Assembly: GCA_000466585.1 (NCBI GenBank)
Contig: KE993485.1
Coordinates: 1-60,744, forward strand
Direction: 5' to 3'
Source of the DNA: Clostridiales bacterium oral taxon 876 str. F0540
GTDB lineage: Bacteria; Bacillota; Clostridia; Clostridiales; Clostridiaceae
Length of the DNA: 60,744 nucleotides
A program made the position numbers and the translations under genes. Positions 32,704 to 41,800 of this stretch are shown here, in pieces. A model generated the notes under the pieces. The model was given only the letters and a program-made list of their open reading frames with translations, was not told the DNA's origin and did no database searches. The first letter of the stretch is position 1. Each line of letters starts with the position of its first letter.

Positions 32704-33624
32704 ATGAAAGAAGAATTAATTAAATTCAGCAATTCAATTAATATAGATCATATAGGAATAGCGCCGCCGGGACCATACTATGACTTTGAAGAAAAGTGGA
32801 GAAGACAAATTGAAAGGGGATATGTAACCGGCTTTGAAGAAAAGAATTTTAATAAAAGAATTTATCCGGACTTAACTTTTGAGGGTACAAAATCAGTTAT
32901 AGTATGCTTGTTTCCGTACTATATAGGAAAGGTGGAAGAAGCAAACATATCTAAATATTGCTTTAGCAAGGATTATCATATTATTGCAAAACAAAAGCTT
33001 GAAGCTATAGGAAGCTTTCTAAAGGAAACTATAGAAGGCTTTGATTACAAAGCTTTTGTAGATACAGGTCCCTTAAGCGACAGATACATAGCTCACAAGG
33101 CAGGGCTTGGCTTTTGGGGAATAAATAATCATCTTATTACAGACAAGTATGGTTCTTATTTTTTTATAGGCTATATTTTAAATAATTATCCTTTTGAACC
33201 TGATAAACCACAGGAGAGAACCTGCTATCAGTGCTTTAATTGCGTCAGAAAATGTCCGGGACAGTGCATATTGGGAGATTTTACAATAAACCCCTTAAGA
33301 TGCAAGTCATATATAACACAAAAGAAGGGTGAACTTTCTGAGAAGGATATAGAAACTTTAAAAAAGCATGAGCTTGTATGGGGCTGCGATGTTTGTCAGG
33401 ATGTATGCCCGCATAACAGGAAGGTTGAAAAAACTCCCATAGAGGAATTTAAAAGAGACTTAAAGTATACTATTGACTATGAAGAAATAAAGCAAATTTC
33501 CAATAAGGAATTTTTAAGAAGATATAAAGACAGGGCCTTCAGCTGGAGGGGGAGGGCAGTTATAGTTAGAAATCATGAAGTTATCCACGAAATTGTCAAA
33601 AATAATAGCAAAGGTGAACTTTAA
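32704..33624 (+). CDS. queG: Epoxyqueuosine reductase QueG
   Basis: Cytosolic cobalamin- and Fe-S-dependent enzyme of 306 aa performing the last step of queuosine synthesis on tRNA. Features include DTGPLSDRYIAHKAGLGFWG near residue 120, the Fe-S motif CYQCFNCVRKCPGQCI near 176 and the second cluster motif CDVCQDVCPHN near 228. It is slightly shorter than the 370-aa enterobacterial form, lacking the C-terminal HEAT-like extension, as in several clostridia. Its 3' end overlaps the long open frame, but not the probable start, of the DUF3231 gene. Confidence 0.9.
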   Translation: MKEELIKFSNSINIDHIGIAPPGPYYDFEEKWRRQIERGYVTGFEEKNFNKRIYPDLTFEGTKSVIVCLFPYYIGKVEEANISKYCFSKDYHIIAKQKLEAIGSFLKETIEGFDYKAFVDTGPLSDRYIAHKAGLGFWGINNHLITDKYGSYFFIGYILNNYPFEPDKPQERTCYQCFNCVRKCPGQCILGDFTINPLRCKSYITQKKGELSEKDIETLKKHELVWGCDVCQDVCPHNRKVEKTPIEEFKRDLKYTIDYEEIKQISNKEFLRRYKDRAFSWRGRAVIVRNHEVIHEIVKNNSKGEL

Positions 33625-33673
33625 TAATAGTTTTTTTAGCTTTGGAAAAACTATCATCGAAGGAGTGATAAAA

Positions 33674-34699
33674 GTGGAAATTGTACATGATTATAAAAGT
33701 ATACCTCTTACTTCAGCGGAAATAGGTTATCTGTGGCTCACTTATCTTCTTAACTCAAAGGCAAAGCAGATTATTACTTATGCTGTAGAAACAAGCGAAG
33801 ATGAAAATATAAAAGAAATAATGCAGGAATCAGTTAACTTATCAAACAAAAATACAGAGGTTTCAAAAGAAATTTTTCTAAGTGTTGCTCATCCAGTACC
33901 CTATGGTTTTTCCGAGTATGACATTAAATTGAAAAGTGGAAAATTATACAGTGATAAGCTAATGCTGCAAACCTTAAAACTATATTTAACTGTAGGTATT
34001 TCTCAATATGGGTTTGCTTTGGGCTTAGCAGCAAGAAAAGATGTTAAAGCTTTTTTTTATGAAAGCATGCAGGATAGTTTAAAGCTACTAAATAAAATTG
34101 ACAATGTTGCTTTAAATAAGGGCATTTTTATGAGAACACCTAATATACCAGTTCCAAATCAAGTTGAATTCGCAGAAAATAAGAGCATAATGGGAAGATT
34201 TATAGGTCATAAAAGACCTATGACAGCATTGGAAGCAGCAAGTATGTTTAATACTTCTATATCAAACTATATAACAAAAGCAAATATTATGGGGCTAGCT
34301 CAAACTATGAAGGATGATAAAATCAGAGACTTTTATGAAAAGATAGTTAGAACCTTAAAAGAACATACAGAAGACCTTAATGTTAAGCTTCAAAATGAAA
34401 ATCTTTTAACACCATCTAATTTAAACAGTGAAATACTAAACTCAACAGAATCCCCATTTTCGGACAGACTTTCAATGTACTATGCATATACATTAATGGG
34501 AGATTTACTGGGAACCTATGCCATATCAAAGATAAATGTAGTAAGAAAGGACTTGATGCTTGCACTTACGCATTTAAGCGGTGAAGTGCTATTACTTATT
34601 AAAGATGCATCAGACATAATGACAGAGAGAGGCTGGTACGAAGAAATGCCTAAAAATGTTGACAGATATGATATTATAGATAGTAATGAGAAAGAATAA
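33674..34699 (+). CDS. DUF3231 family protein
   Basis: Protein of 341 aa with two tandem copies of a ferritin-like helical domain. The first copy begins LTSAEIGYLWLTYLLNSKA and contains HPVPYGFSEYDIKL; the second begins around residue 180 (MTALEAASMFNTSISNY) and contains SPFSDRLSMYYAYTLMG. DUF3231 proteins occur in spore-formers and resemble spore-coat CotF-type proteins, but their function is unknown. I choose GTG at 33674 with AAGGAG upstream; the frame to 33575 overlaps queG and lacks a ribosome-binding site. Confidence 0.8.
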   Translation: MEIVHDYKSIPLTSAEIGYLWLTYLLNSKAKQIITYAVETSEDENIKEIMQESVNLSNKNTEVSKEIFLSVAHPVPYGFSEYDIKLKSGKLYSDKLMLQTLKLYLTVGISQYGFALGLAARKDVKAFFYESMQDSLKLLNKIDNVALNKGIFMRTPNIPVPNQVEFAENKSIMGRFIGHKRPMTALEAASMFNTSISNYITKANIMGLAQTMKDDKIRDFYEKIVRTLKEHTEDLNVKLQNENLLTPSNLNSEILNSTESPFSDRLSMYYAYTLMGDLLGTYAISKINVVRKDLMLALTHLSGEVLLLIKDASDIMTERGWYEEMPKNVDRYDIIDSNEKE

Positions 34700-34730
34700 A
34701 AGAGTAACTTTTATACGGGGGGAGACAGAA

Positions 34731-35750
34731 ATGTACAGTTTTAAAAACGACTACAGTGAAGGAGCGCATCCAAGAATTTTAAAAGCTCTTACAGAAACAA
34801 ATCTTGAACAGCAAGAAGGCTATGGTGAGGATGAGTATACTCTTGAAGCTATTAAGCTTCTAAAGGAAAAAATTGAAAGAGAGAATATAGATATTCATCT
34901 TTTTCCGGGCGGAACTCAGACAAATTTAACTGCTATTTCAGCTTTTTTAAAGCCCCATGAAGCAGCCATAGCTGCAAATACAGGACATATACTCGTACAT
35001 GAAACCGGAGCTATTGAAGCTACAGGCCATAAGGTTATATCTGTTGAATCAGCTAATGGGAAGCTTACGACGGCTCAAATCAAAGCTGTTTTAGAGGCTC
35101 ATACTGATGAGCATATGGTAAAGCCAAAGCTTGTGTACATATCAAACTCTACAGAAATTGGTTCTATTTATAAAAAAGAGGAGATTATAGAATTAAGTAA
35201 GTTTTGCAGAGAAAATAAGCTGTATCTATATATGGACGGTGCAAGACTTGGTTCTGCATTGTGTTCAGAGGAAAATGATCTTATGCTTTCTGATTTGGGA
35301 GGTCTCCTAGATGCTTTTTATATAGGGGGCACCAAAAACGGAGCACTTATAGGTGAAGCGCTTGTTATCTGCAACGATTCTTTAAAAGAAGATTTTCGCT
35401 TTCATATAAAGCAAAAGGGAGCTCTACTTGCAAAAGGAAGACTTCTAGGAATACAGTTTTTAGAGCTTTTCAGGGATAATTTATACTTTGAACTAGCAAA
35501 GCATGCTAACTCCATGGCTCAGCTTTTGAAACAAGGAATTAGCGAAGAAGGGTATTCATTTTTGCTTGATTCATCTTCAAATCAAATTTTCCCTATCCTG
35601 CCTAACGATATAATAGAAAAGCTTCAGGAAAAATATTTATTTATTATTTGGCAGAAAAATAATGATAATACTTCAGTTATAAGACTTGTAACTTCATGGG
35701 CAACAAAGGAAGAAAAGGTATTAGAGTTTATTAAAGATTTAAAATGTTAG
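34731..35750 (+). CDS. Low-specificity threonine aldolase family (PLP-dependent)
   Basis: Cytosolic PLP enzyme of 339 aa of the beta-eliminating lyase/threonine aldolase group. NDYSEGAHPRIL opens the protein, FPGGTQTNLTAISAFL forms the cofactor pocket, LYLYMDGARLGSA carries the PLP-binding Asp, and the Schiff-base Lys is in YIGGTKNGALIGE. It should cleave L-threonine or allo-threonine to glycine and acetaldehyde. Start is the ATG at 34731 after a GGGGGGAG site; an upstream in-frame ATG at 34686 overlaps the DUF3231 gene. Confidence 0.88.
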   Translation: MYSFKNDYSEGAHPRILKALTETNLEQQEGYGEDEYTLEAIKLLKEKIERENIDIHLFPGGTQTNLTAISAFLKPHEAAIAANTGHILVHETGAIEATGHKVISVESANGKLTTAQIKAVLEAHTDEHMVKPKLVYISNSTEIGSIYKKEEIIELSKFCRENKLYLYMDGARLGSALCSEENDLMLSDLGGLLDAFYIGGTKNGALIGEALVICNDSLKEDFRFHIKQKGALLAKGRLLGIQFLELFRDNLYFELAKHANSMAQLLKQGISEEGYSFLLDSSSNQIFPILPNDIIEKLQEKYLFIIWQKNNDNTSVIRLVTSWATKEEKVLEFIKDLKC

Positions 35751-35756
35751 TCATTA

Positions 35757-35799
35757 AAAAAGAAGCTAAGCTTGACGGCTCAAGTTAGCTTCTTTTTTT
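35757..35799. terminator. Bidirectional terminator
   Basis: AGAAGCTAA / TTAGCTTCT and CTTGA / TCAAG stems are stacked with a one-base mismatch and flanked by A and T runs. It lies between the threonine aldolase gene and the convergent chemoreceptor gene. Confidence 0.88.
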
Positions 35800-35806
35800 A
35801 ATATGA

Positions 35807-37807
35807 TTAAATTTTAAACTTATTTATCTGATCTTCAAGCTTGCTTGAAAGCTCTTTTAACTCAAGTGCGGAGTTGGTGAATTCGTTCATTGCAGCAGTA
35901 ACCTCTTCTGCAGTTGCTGAAACTTCTTCTGCACTTGCGGAGGACTCTTCAGATACAGCAGAAATGTTCTGCATCCTTGAAACAATTTCCTGCTTTCCTT
36001 TATTAGTTTCAACAACAGAAGCTTGGATTTGATTAAATCCGTTTAATATATCAGTAACAGCTTCAAGTATCTTGTTAAATATGTCTTTTGTATCTGCAAC
36101 AGCCTGGTTTTGAAGTAATACAATGCGATTTGCTTCTTCAATTGACTGTACAGCTTTAGTTGATTTAACCTTAATAGCTTCAATTAAACCTTGAATTTGG
36201 TTTGTAGCAGAAGTAGATTGTTCTGCAAGTTTTCTTATTTCATCTGCAACTACTGAAAAACCTTTACCGGCTTCACCGGCCCTAGCAGCCTCTATAGCAG
36301 CATTTAAAGCTAGTAAGTTAGTTTGAGATGCAATGCTGTTAATTGTATCTGTAATCATACCTATCTGGCCGGTAGTGTCATTCATTTCGCTTACAACTTC
36401 ACCCACTTCCAAAGAAGCAGCATTGCTTTTTTCTGTTGTTTCAGTAAGCTTATTTACGATTCCTAAGCCTTCCCTGCCAAGATTATTTGACTTCTCAGAT
36501 ATATTTATCATATCTTCTGCAAGAGCATCTATAGTATCAATTTGTCCTGCTAAAACATTGACTGCATCAACTCCTGTTTGAATATCCTGAGAAGTTTCGG
36601 AAGCCCCTTGGGCAACCTGGTCAATAGTTAGAGCAACTTCATTAATAGCTTTGTTCGTTTCATTTGCCATATTGCTTATACTGCCGGAAGTAGAGGCAAT
36701 AACTTCAGAAGATGCTTTTACATTAAGAATAAGCTCTCCAATCTTGCCCATCATCATGTTAAAGTGATTTCCTACTTCTTCAAACTCGTCTTTTGAATGA
36801 ATACTAACTCCAACAGTTAAATCACCTTCAGCTGCTTTTTCAAAAGTATCCTTAAGATGCTTAAGCTTTGATGCCATTCCTGAGCTTACAATGATGGAAA
36901 CAATAACTGCAGCAATAGCTACAACAGAAATTACTATTAGTGTAATTTTTAGTATGGCATTAGTTTTGGATGTAAGTTCAGTTACCGGGAGTGAACCCAT
37001 TACTCTCCAGCCTGTTAACTTGTTTGTTGTATAATTAATAAATTTTTGTTCTCCCTTATACATAAAGGCTTGGTGTCCGCTTTCATTCTTTTGTGCATTG
37101 CTCCAGTATTCCAGTGTAGTAGCAACATTGCCTCCAAGAAGAGAGCCGTCTGGATGAGCTATCATAATACCCTTTGAATCAGATATAAAAACGTAGCCTT
37201 TTGAGCCTATGCTAACGCCTGAAAGAACCTTTGATACTTCATCAAGATTTACATCCATAGATAAAACTCCAACAAATTGACCATTATTTTCTACAGTTTT
37301 TGAAAGTGATATCATCATCTTTCCTGATGTAGCATCTTTATAAGGGTCTGTAAAAACAATTTTGCCTTTATTATTAAGAGCATTTTTATACCAATCTCTT
37401 GATGTAGGGTCATAATCAGCAGGAAAATTGGTAGCAGGGAAAATGGTGACCTGTTTATCAGGTGTAGCAATATAAATTGCAGCAATATCGGATCTAACTT
37501 CTTGTACATTTTTTAATGTGCTTATGGCATAAGGTCTGCGCTCAGCATTTGAGGATATTTCTTTAAAGTTAATATTGTTTGAGAGCATATTCATATAACC
37601 TTCAAGGCCAATGAAATAGTTATCAATACCCCTGTTTACCTCTCTTAGGGTTTCTGAGGTTGATCTGTGAAACTCGTTTGTTATTGAATTATTTGCTGCA
37701 TTGTAAGCAAAAAAACCTAATATTCCCGCTGGTAACAAAGAAACAGTCACTAGTACGGATAATAACTTTACTCGAATACTTCTTAAATTAAATATTTTTT
37801 TCCTCAA
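35807..37807 (-). CDS. Methyl-accepting chemotaxis protein with dCache sensor
   Basis: Membrane receptor of 666 aa. A first membrane helix (VKLLSVLVTVSLLPAGILGF) is followed by an extracytoplasmic dCache domain (SRDWYKNALNNKGKIVFTDP, then a second PAS-like lobe with GYVFISDSKGIMIAHPDG). A second helix near residue 285, a HAMP domain and a long coiled coil with the signalling tip NAAIEAARAGEAGKGFSVVA complete it. The start is TTG at 37807 with GAGGAGT upstream; the frame extends to 37921 without a good site. It lies 97 bp after the sulP gene and may be co-transcribed. Ligand unknown. Confidence 0.9.
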   Translation of the reverse strand: MRKKIFNLRSIRVKLLSVLVTVSLLPAGILGFFAYNAANNSITNEFHRSTSETLREVNRGIDNYFIGLEGYMNMLSNNINFKEISSNAERRPYAISTLKNVQEVRSDIAAIYIATPDKQVTIFPATNFPADYDPTSRDWYKNALNNKGKIVFTDPYKDATSGKMMISLSKTVENNGQFVGVLSMDVNLDEVSKVLSGVSIGSKGYVFISDSKGIMIAHPDGSLLGGNVATTLEYWSNAQKNESGHQAFMYKGEQKFINYTTNKLTGWRVMGSLPVTELTSKTNAILKITLIVISVVAIAAVIVSIIVSSGMASKLKHLKDTFEKAAEGDLTVGVSIHSKDEFEEVGNHFNMMMGKIGELILNVKASSEVIASTSGSISNMANETNKAINEVALTIDQVAQGASETSQDIQTGVDAVNVLAGQIDTIDALAEDMINISEKSNNLGREGLGIVNKLTETTEKSNAASLEVGEVVSEMNDTTGQIGMITDTINSIASQTNLLALNAAIEAARAGEAGKGFSVVADEIRKLAEQSTSATNQIQGLIEAIKVKSTKAVQSIEEANRIVLLQNQAVADTKDIFNKILEAVTDILNGFNQIQASVVETNKGKQEIVSRMQNISAVSEESSASAEEVSATAEEVTAAMNEFTNSALELKELSSKLEDQINKFKI

Positions 37808-37904
37808 TATACGACACTCCTCACTGTTATTCGACATCGTTGTGATATATATATCGTACTTCTCTTGCTTTACTTTAGTGAATTTTTTCAAAAATATTAT
37901 ACAC

Positions 37905-39539
37905 TTATGCACACTTTTCAATCATTGCTGATATAGCTTCATCCGTGCTCCAGAAAATATTTTCGTCACTGATGATATTTGAAGTATCTGTTCTTTTAAG
38001 CATTTCCGAAACCTTTGGATTAACTGCTGAAAATGCGATCTTAATTCCTTTGTTTGTAAGGTCAGTTAGACATTCATGAAGTACTATTGATCCGGATATA
38101 TCAATCATTGGTGTTCCTCGCATTGATAAAATTACATATTCTATGCCATCGAGCTCAGAGAGTATGGCGGAGAGCTTTTCAGCTGTACCAAAGAATAAAG
38201 GACCGGTAAAATATATTACCTTTGTTTTTTCGAGCATAGACAAATCTAGGTTTCTTGATGATAGTTTTTCTGGATAAATATCGCTTACAACAATATCAAC
38301 ATCAGAAATTCTAACCATAAACAAAATAAGAGAAAATATAATTCCAACAATTATTGCAATAGTTAAGTCAAAAACAATGGTAGCAGTCATAGTAAGAATA
38401 AACTTCCATATGGCTCCTTTAAATCTTTTGCTGAAGATATTCTTAATGGCCTCCCATTCATTCATTCTCCAGGCAGTTACTATAAGCACTCCTGCAAGAG
38501 CGGAAAGAGGTATCTTTGACATAACAGGAGAAAGTACAAACATAGAGATAATAAGTCCAATAGAATGAATTACCGAAGTGAGTCTTGTTTTTGAGCCGGA
38601 TTTTATAGCGACACTGGTTCTTGCAATAGCAGCAGTTGCCGGTACTCCACCAAAAAAAGGAATAAGCATATTTCCAATACCTTGAGCTACAAGTTCTCTG
38701 TCTGCATTAATTTTTTCGTTTTTCATTCTTCCTGCAGAAGAACCGCAAAGAAGAGTTTCAATAAGACCAAGTGCGGCAATACTTATTGCAGGCATAATAA
38801 AATCCTTTATGCTGCTCAATGAAAGATATGAAAAGCGCAGTCTTTCATCTAATATAAGCTTACGTGGTATATCACCAACAACAGCTACATTTAACTTAAA
38901 TAATATAGATACTAGTACTGCGGCTATTATAGCTGCAAGTGAAGATGGGAACACCATATTAAGCTTTTTAGGCCAGGCTATCATAATAGCAATAACTAAT
39001 AAGCCAATAGCAAGTGCAGTAAAATTAGGTTTAAAACCAAGATATGAATAAGATATAAGCTTATTAACAGCATTATCTCCTTTGCTTACTGTTCCAAATA
39101 AATTATCTATCTGACCAAGAGCAATTATAACAGCAATACCAGAAGTAAAACCTGTTATTACAGGAACAGGAATGTAATGTACAATATGACCGATTTTAAA
39201 AATTCCTGCAATTAATAAAATGACACCTGATAAAAAACCTGCGATGAAAATACCTTTTATTCCATATTTCATTGCAATAGGCACTAAAACCGCAGTCATA
39301 GCTCCGGTAGGGCCTGAAATCTGGTATGATGCACCACCTAAAAGCGCAATGACAATACCTGCAAAAATGGCTGTAATCATTCCGGAAGCGCCTGTTACAC
39401 CGCTGCTTACGCCAAATGCTAAAGCTAAAGGTAGAGCAACAGCTGTAACTGTAAGACCGGAAAGCATGTCCTTAATTAAAGAAGAACTATTATAGCCTTT
39501 AAATTCTTTTTTTAAATCACAAACAAAATCCTTAATCAA
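37905..39539 (-). CDS. SulP-family anion transporter with STAS domain
   Basis: Membrane transporter of 544 aa with about 10-12 segments (residues 25-410), including LSGLTVTAVALPLALAFGVSSG and GASYQISGPTGAMTAVL, typical of SulP sulfate/bicarbonate/anion carriers. The C-terminal STAS domain (about 430-540) includes VIYFTGPLFFGTAEKL and MRGTPMIDISGSIVLHE. Transport is probably Na+ or H+ coupled, and the anion (sulfate, bicarbonate or another) is not inferable. The 190 bp to the next divergent gene hold AT-rich promoter-like sequence. Confidence 0.9.
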   Translation of the reverse strand: MIKDFVCDLKKEFKGYNSSSLIKDMLSGLTVTAVALPLALAFGVSSGVTGASGMITAIFAGIVIALLGGASYQISGPTGAMTAVLVPIAMKYGIKGIFIAGFLSGVILLIAGIFKIGHIVHYIPVPVITGFTSGIAVIIALGQIDNLFGTVSKGDNAVNKLISYSYLGFKPNFTALAIGLLVIAIMIAWPKKLNMVFPSSLAAIIAAVLVSILFKLNVAVVGDIPRKLILDERLRFSYLSLSSIKDFIMPAISIAALGLIETLLCGSSAGRMKNEKINADRELVAQGIGNMLIPFFGGVPATAAIARTSVAIKSGSKTRLTSVIHSIGLIISMFVLSPVMSKIPLSALAGVLIVTAWRMNEWEAIKNIFSKRFKGAIWKFILTMTATIVFDLTIAIIVGIIFSLILFMVRISDVDIVVSDIYPEKLSSRNLDLSMLEKTKVIYFTGPLFFGTAEKLSAILSELDGIEYVILSMRGTPMIDISGSIVLHECLTDLTNKGIKIAFSAVNPKVSEMLKRTDTSNIISDENIFWSTDEAISAMIEKCA

Positions 39540-39732
39540 AATAAATCCTTCTTTCGTCTAATTTTAACACAGAGAAACAACTGTGAAACTTAACTTGTTT
39601 CCCTATATAAGATTTGCCTTTAATATTTTAACATAAAATTCACAAGTTTTTGTGCTTTGTGTTAAAAAACTTCAAGATAAGAAATAAAATTGGTAATATA
39701 TGATATAATATTTTTAGAAAGAGGGTAATAAA

Positions 39733-40014
39733 ATGATAACTATAGTTTCTAAAAATATTGTAAAAGAAGGTAAAGCTGAAGAATTTAAAGCTCTTGCAAA
39801 GGAACTTATAGAGGAAAGCAGAAAAGAAACAGGCTGTATTTCCTATAATTTGAACCAGGATATAAGTAACAAGAACATATTAACTTTTATTGAGGAGTGG
39901 GAAGATAAAGCCGCAATAGATAAACATAATAAAAGTGCGCATTTTACCTCAATTGTACCTAAGCTTGGCGAACTTAGAGAAGAAAAAGATTTAAATTTAT
40001 ATATAAGAGTTTAA
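39733..40014 (+). CDS. Antibiotic biosynthesis monooxygenase domain protein (ABM, YgiN-like)
   Basis: Small alpha+beta protein of 93 aa of the ABM dimeric barrel family. It begins MITIVSKNIVKEGKAEEF, has a helix ending in SRKETGCISYNL and the ENILTFIEEW-like strand with a conserved Trp, and then HNKSAHFTSIVPKL. Members include quinol oxygenases and heme-related enzymes, and some are only regulators. AGAGGGT precedes the ATG. It may be co-transcribed with msrB 67 bp downstream, but a small hairpin (CCTAGGGG / CCTCTAGG near 40025-40051) lies between. Confidence 0.8.
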   Translation: MITIVSKNIVKEGKAEEFKALAKELIEESRKETGCISYNLNQDISNKNILTFIEEWEDKAAIDKHNKSAHFTSIVPKLGELREEKDLNLYIRV

Positions 40015-40081
40015 AAGCATTAAACCTAGGGGAATATGATATTATCCTCTAGGTTTATTTAAAATGAAAAGGAGTGATAAT

Positions 40082-40531
40082 ATGTCTAAAAGTTATAACA
40101 AGCCGAGTTTGCAGCAAATAAAGGAAAAGCTGAACGAACTTCAGTATAAAGTTACACAAGAAAATGCTACAGAGCCTCCCTTTAGAAATACTTATGACGA
40201 GCATTTTGAAAAGGGTATATATGTGGATATTGTTTCAGGTGAGCCGCTGTTTGCTTCAAGCAGCAAATATAATTCCGGCTGCGGATGGCCGGCTTTTACC
40301 AAGCCTATAAGCAGAGAATTTATAAAAGAAAAGGCAGACTTTAGCCATAATATGCATAGAGTTGAAGTTAGAAGTAAGTCTGGTGATTCTCATCTGGGAC
40401 ACGTTTTTAATGATGGACCTATTGAAGAGGGCGGGTTAAGATACTGTATTAATTCAGCTGCTTTAAGATTTGTACCTCTTGATAGGATGAAAGAGGAAGG
40501 TTACGACGAGTATATTTCTTTAGTTGAATAA
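40082..40531 (+). CDS. msrB: Peptide methionine sulfoxide reductase MsrB
   Basis: Cytosolic enzyme of 149 aa that reduces the R epimer of methionine sulfoxide. The family signature NSGCGWPAFTKP and VRSKSGDSHLGHVFNDGP are present, and the catalytic Cys lies in RYCINSAALRF. No CxxC pairs for structural zinc are present, so it is of the non-zinc form; the Cys in GCGWP may act as resolving residue. The start is the ATG at 40082 after AAGGAGTG. msrA is separate at 24859. Confidence 0.93.
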   Translation: MSKSYNKPSLQQIKEKLNELQYKVTQENATEPPFRNTYDEHFEKGIYVDIVSGEPLFASSSKYNSGCGWPAFTKPISREFIKEKADFSHNMHRVEVRSKSGDSHLGHVFNDGPIEEGGLRYCINSAALRFVPLDRMKEEGYDEYISLVE

Positions 40532-40542
40532 ATATATTGACA

Positions 40543-40578
40543 CAAGAGGACTGCTTAGTAACAGTCCTCTTGGTTTTT
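40543..40578. terminator. Terminator shared by msrB and the uvrC-like gene
   Basis: CAAGAGGACTG (40543-40553) pairs perfectly with CAGTCCTCTTG (40562-40572), followed by TTTTTT on the plus strand. The last codons of the convergent uvrC-like gene lie inside the hairpin. Confidence 0.85.
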
Positions 40579-41646
40579 TAATATATTACTAATAGCCATT
40601 TGCAGATTAATTTCATCATTGCTTTTTATCCAACCTTCAGGTATTGAAAAATAATTGCAGCTTTTTTGCTTGCTGTTTAAATATGAGTAAATTATTTGAG
40701 TTTCGTCTATCTCATTTTTACCGATTTCCCTAGAAGAATCATGGAAGTTGCCTTTCAATATTTTTATTATACTATTGCTCAGATAAGTTGTAAGCAGCAT
40801 AGGTTCCCAGTCAGCAAGGTTGAATTTTTTCTTATAAACAATTGAAATGCCTCTTATAAGAAAAAACTTTATGCTATTGTTCTCAAGAAATTCAATTATG
40901 GCTATGTTCTCATTTTCTTCGGCAAACTCTATAATCTTTTCTCTGTTTAGCAAGCTGTTGACAGAAGTAATATAATCTCTATATTTTATAGCAGTATCAA
41001 ATTCTAAGCTTTGAGCTGCAAAATTCATATTAAGCTCCATTTTATTAATTATATTAGTGTTAACGCCTAAAAGAAGCTCTGATATTTCTTTGATTATAGA
41101 AGGGTACTCAGCTCTGGCAGAAGTATCAAAACACATGCCTATGCACTTCCGAAGAGAATAATTAAGGCATGGTGAACCACTTTTAAAACCTCCGCTGCAT
41201 TTAATTTTGCAGGTTTCTTTTATGCCTTCAAGAGCATTTTCAACACTGCCCCTGCTGCTATAGGGGCCGAAGTAGTAATTTTTTTCTGCATCTGTTTTTT
41301 CACTGCAAATTCCAATGTTTAAATAGTCTCTGCTGATTTCAATGTAGGTATAAGCTAAAGGATTTTTCATCATTCTATTATAAAAAGGCTTCAGGTCCTT
41401 AATCAATTTACATTCCAGTATAAATGCCTCAAGTTCTGTATCAGTAAGTATAAAGTCAAAATCCTTTAAATGCTTTGTAAGTTTGACAACCTTTGAGCTA
41501 TGAGCCTTGGAACTGTGAAAATAAGAACTTACTCTGCTTTTTAAGTTCTTAGATTTTCCTACATAAAGTATGCTTCCGGAGGAGTCCTTCATCAAATAAA
41601 CTCCAGGTGATTTGGGTAGAGTTTTAAGTTTTTCTTTTAGGTCCAT
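40555..41646 (-). CDS. Short UvrC-like GIY-YIG nuclease
   Basis: Protein of 363 aa matching the N-terminal half of UvrC. A GIY-YIG nuclease domain (SPGVYLMKDSSG, ILYVGKSKNLKSRVSSYF) is followed by a Cys-containing middle part with CLNYSLRKCIGMC, and then a UVR motif (EFDTAIKYRDYITSVNSLL, about 212-230) that would contact UvrB. The C-terminal RNase-H-like incision domain and helix-hairpin-helix of full UvrC (about 600 aa) are absent. This gives it the layout of Cho-like proteins and suggests an accessory 3'-incision nuclease. A full uvrC is not in the window. Confidence 0.82.
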   Translation of the reverse strand: MDLKEKLKTLPKSPGVYLMKDSSGSILYVGKSKNLKSRVSSYFHSSKAHSSKVVKLTKHLKDFDFILTDTELEAFILECKLIKDLKPFYNRMMKNPLAYTYIEISRDYLNIGICSEKTDAEKNYYFGPYSSRGSVENALEGIKETCKIKCSGGFKSGSPCLNYSLRKCIGMCFDTSARAEYPSIIKEISELLLGVNTNIINKMELNMNFAAQSLEFDTAIKYRDYITSVNSLLNREKIIEFAEENENIAIIEFLENNSIKFFLIRGISIVYKKKFNLADWEPMLLTTYLSNSIIKILKGNFHDSSREIGKNEIDETQIIYSYLNSKQKSCNYFSIPEGWIKSNDEINLQMAISNILKNQEDCY

Positions 41647-41800
41647 AGGGAATCCTCCATTATTTTTGCTTTTTGTGTTATATATTATATACTATATATT
41701 ATCACTAATTAAGGTAGTGTGGATGTGGAATTTTTAAACATCTTTGAAGAGTATGGTGCATATTATACTATCACACATTAATAGGGGAATGAGGGTTGAT

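Noticed and set aside
39220..39495. 91-aa plus-strand frame antisense to sulP
   Set aside because: Typical low-complexity shadow frame of a membrane protein gene.
41744..41800. Longer N-terminus of the DUF2238-like membrane protein
   Set aside because: The upstream ATG has no ribosome-binding site; the extension is not hydrophobic or conserved-looking.
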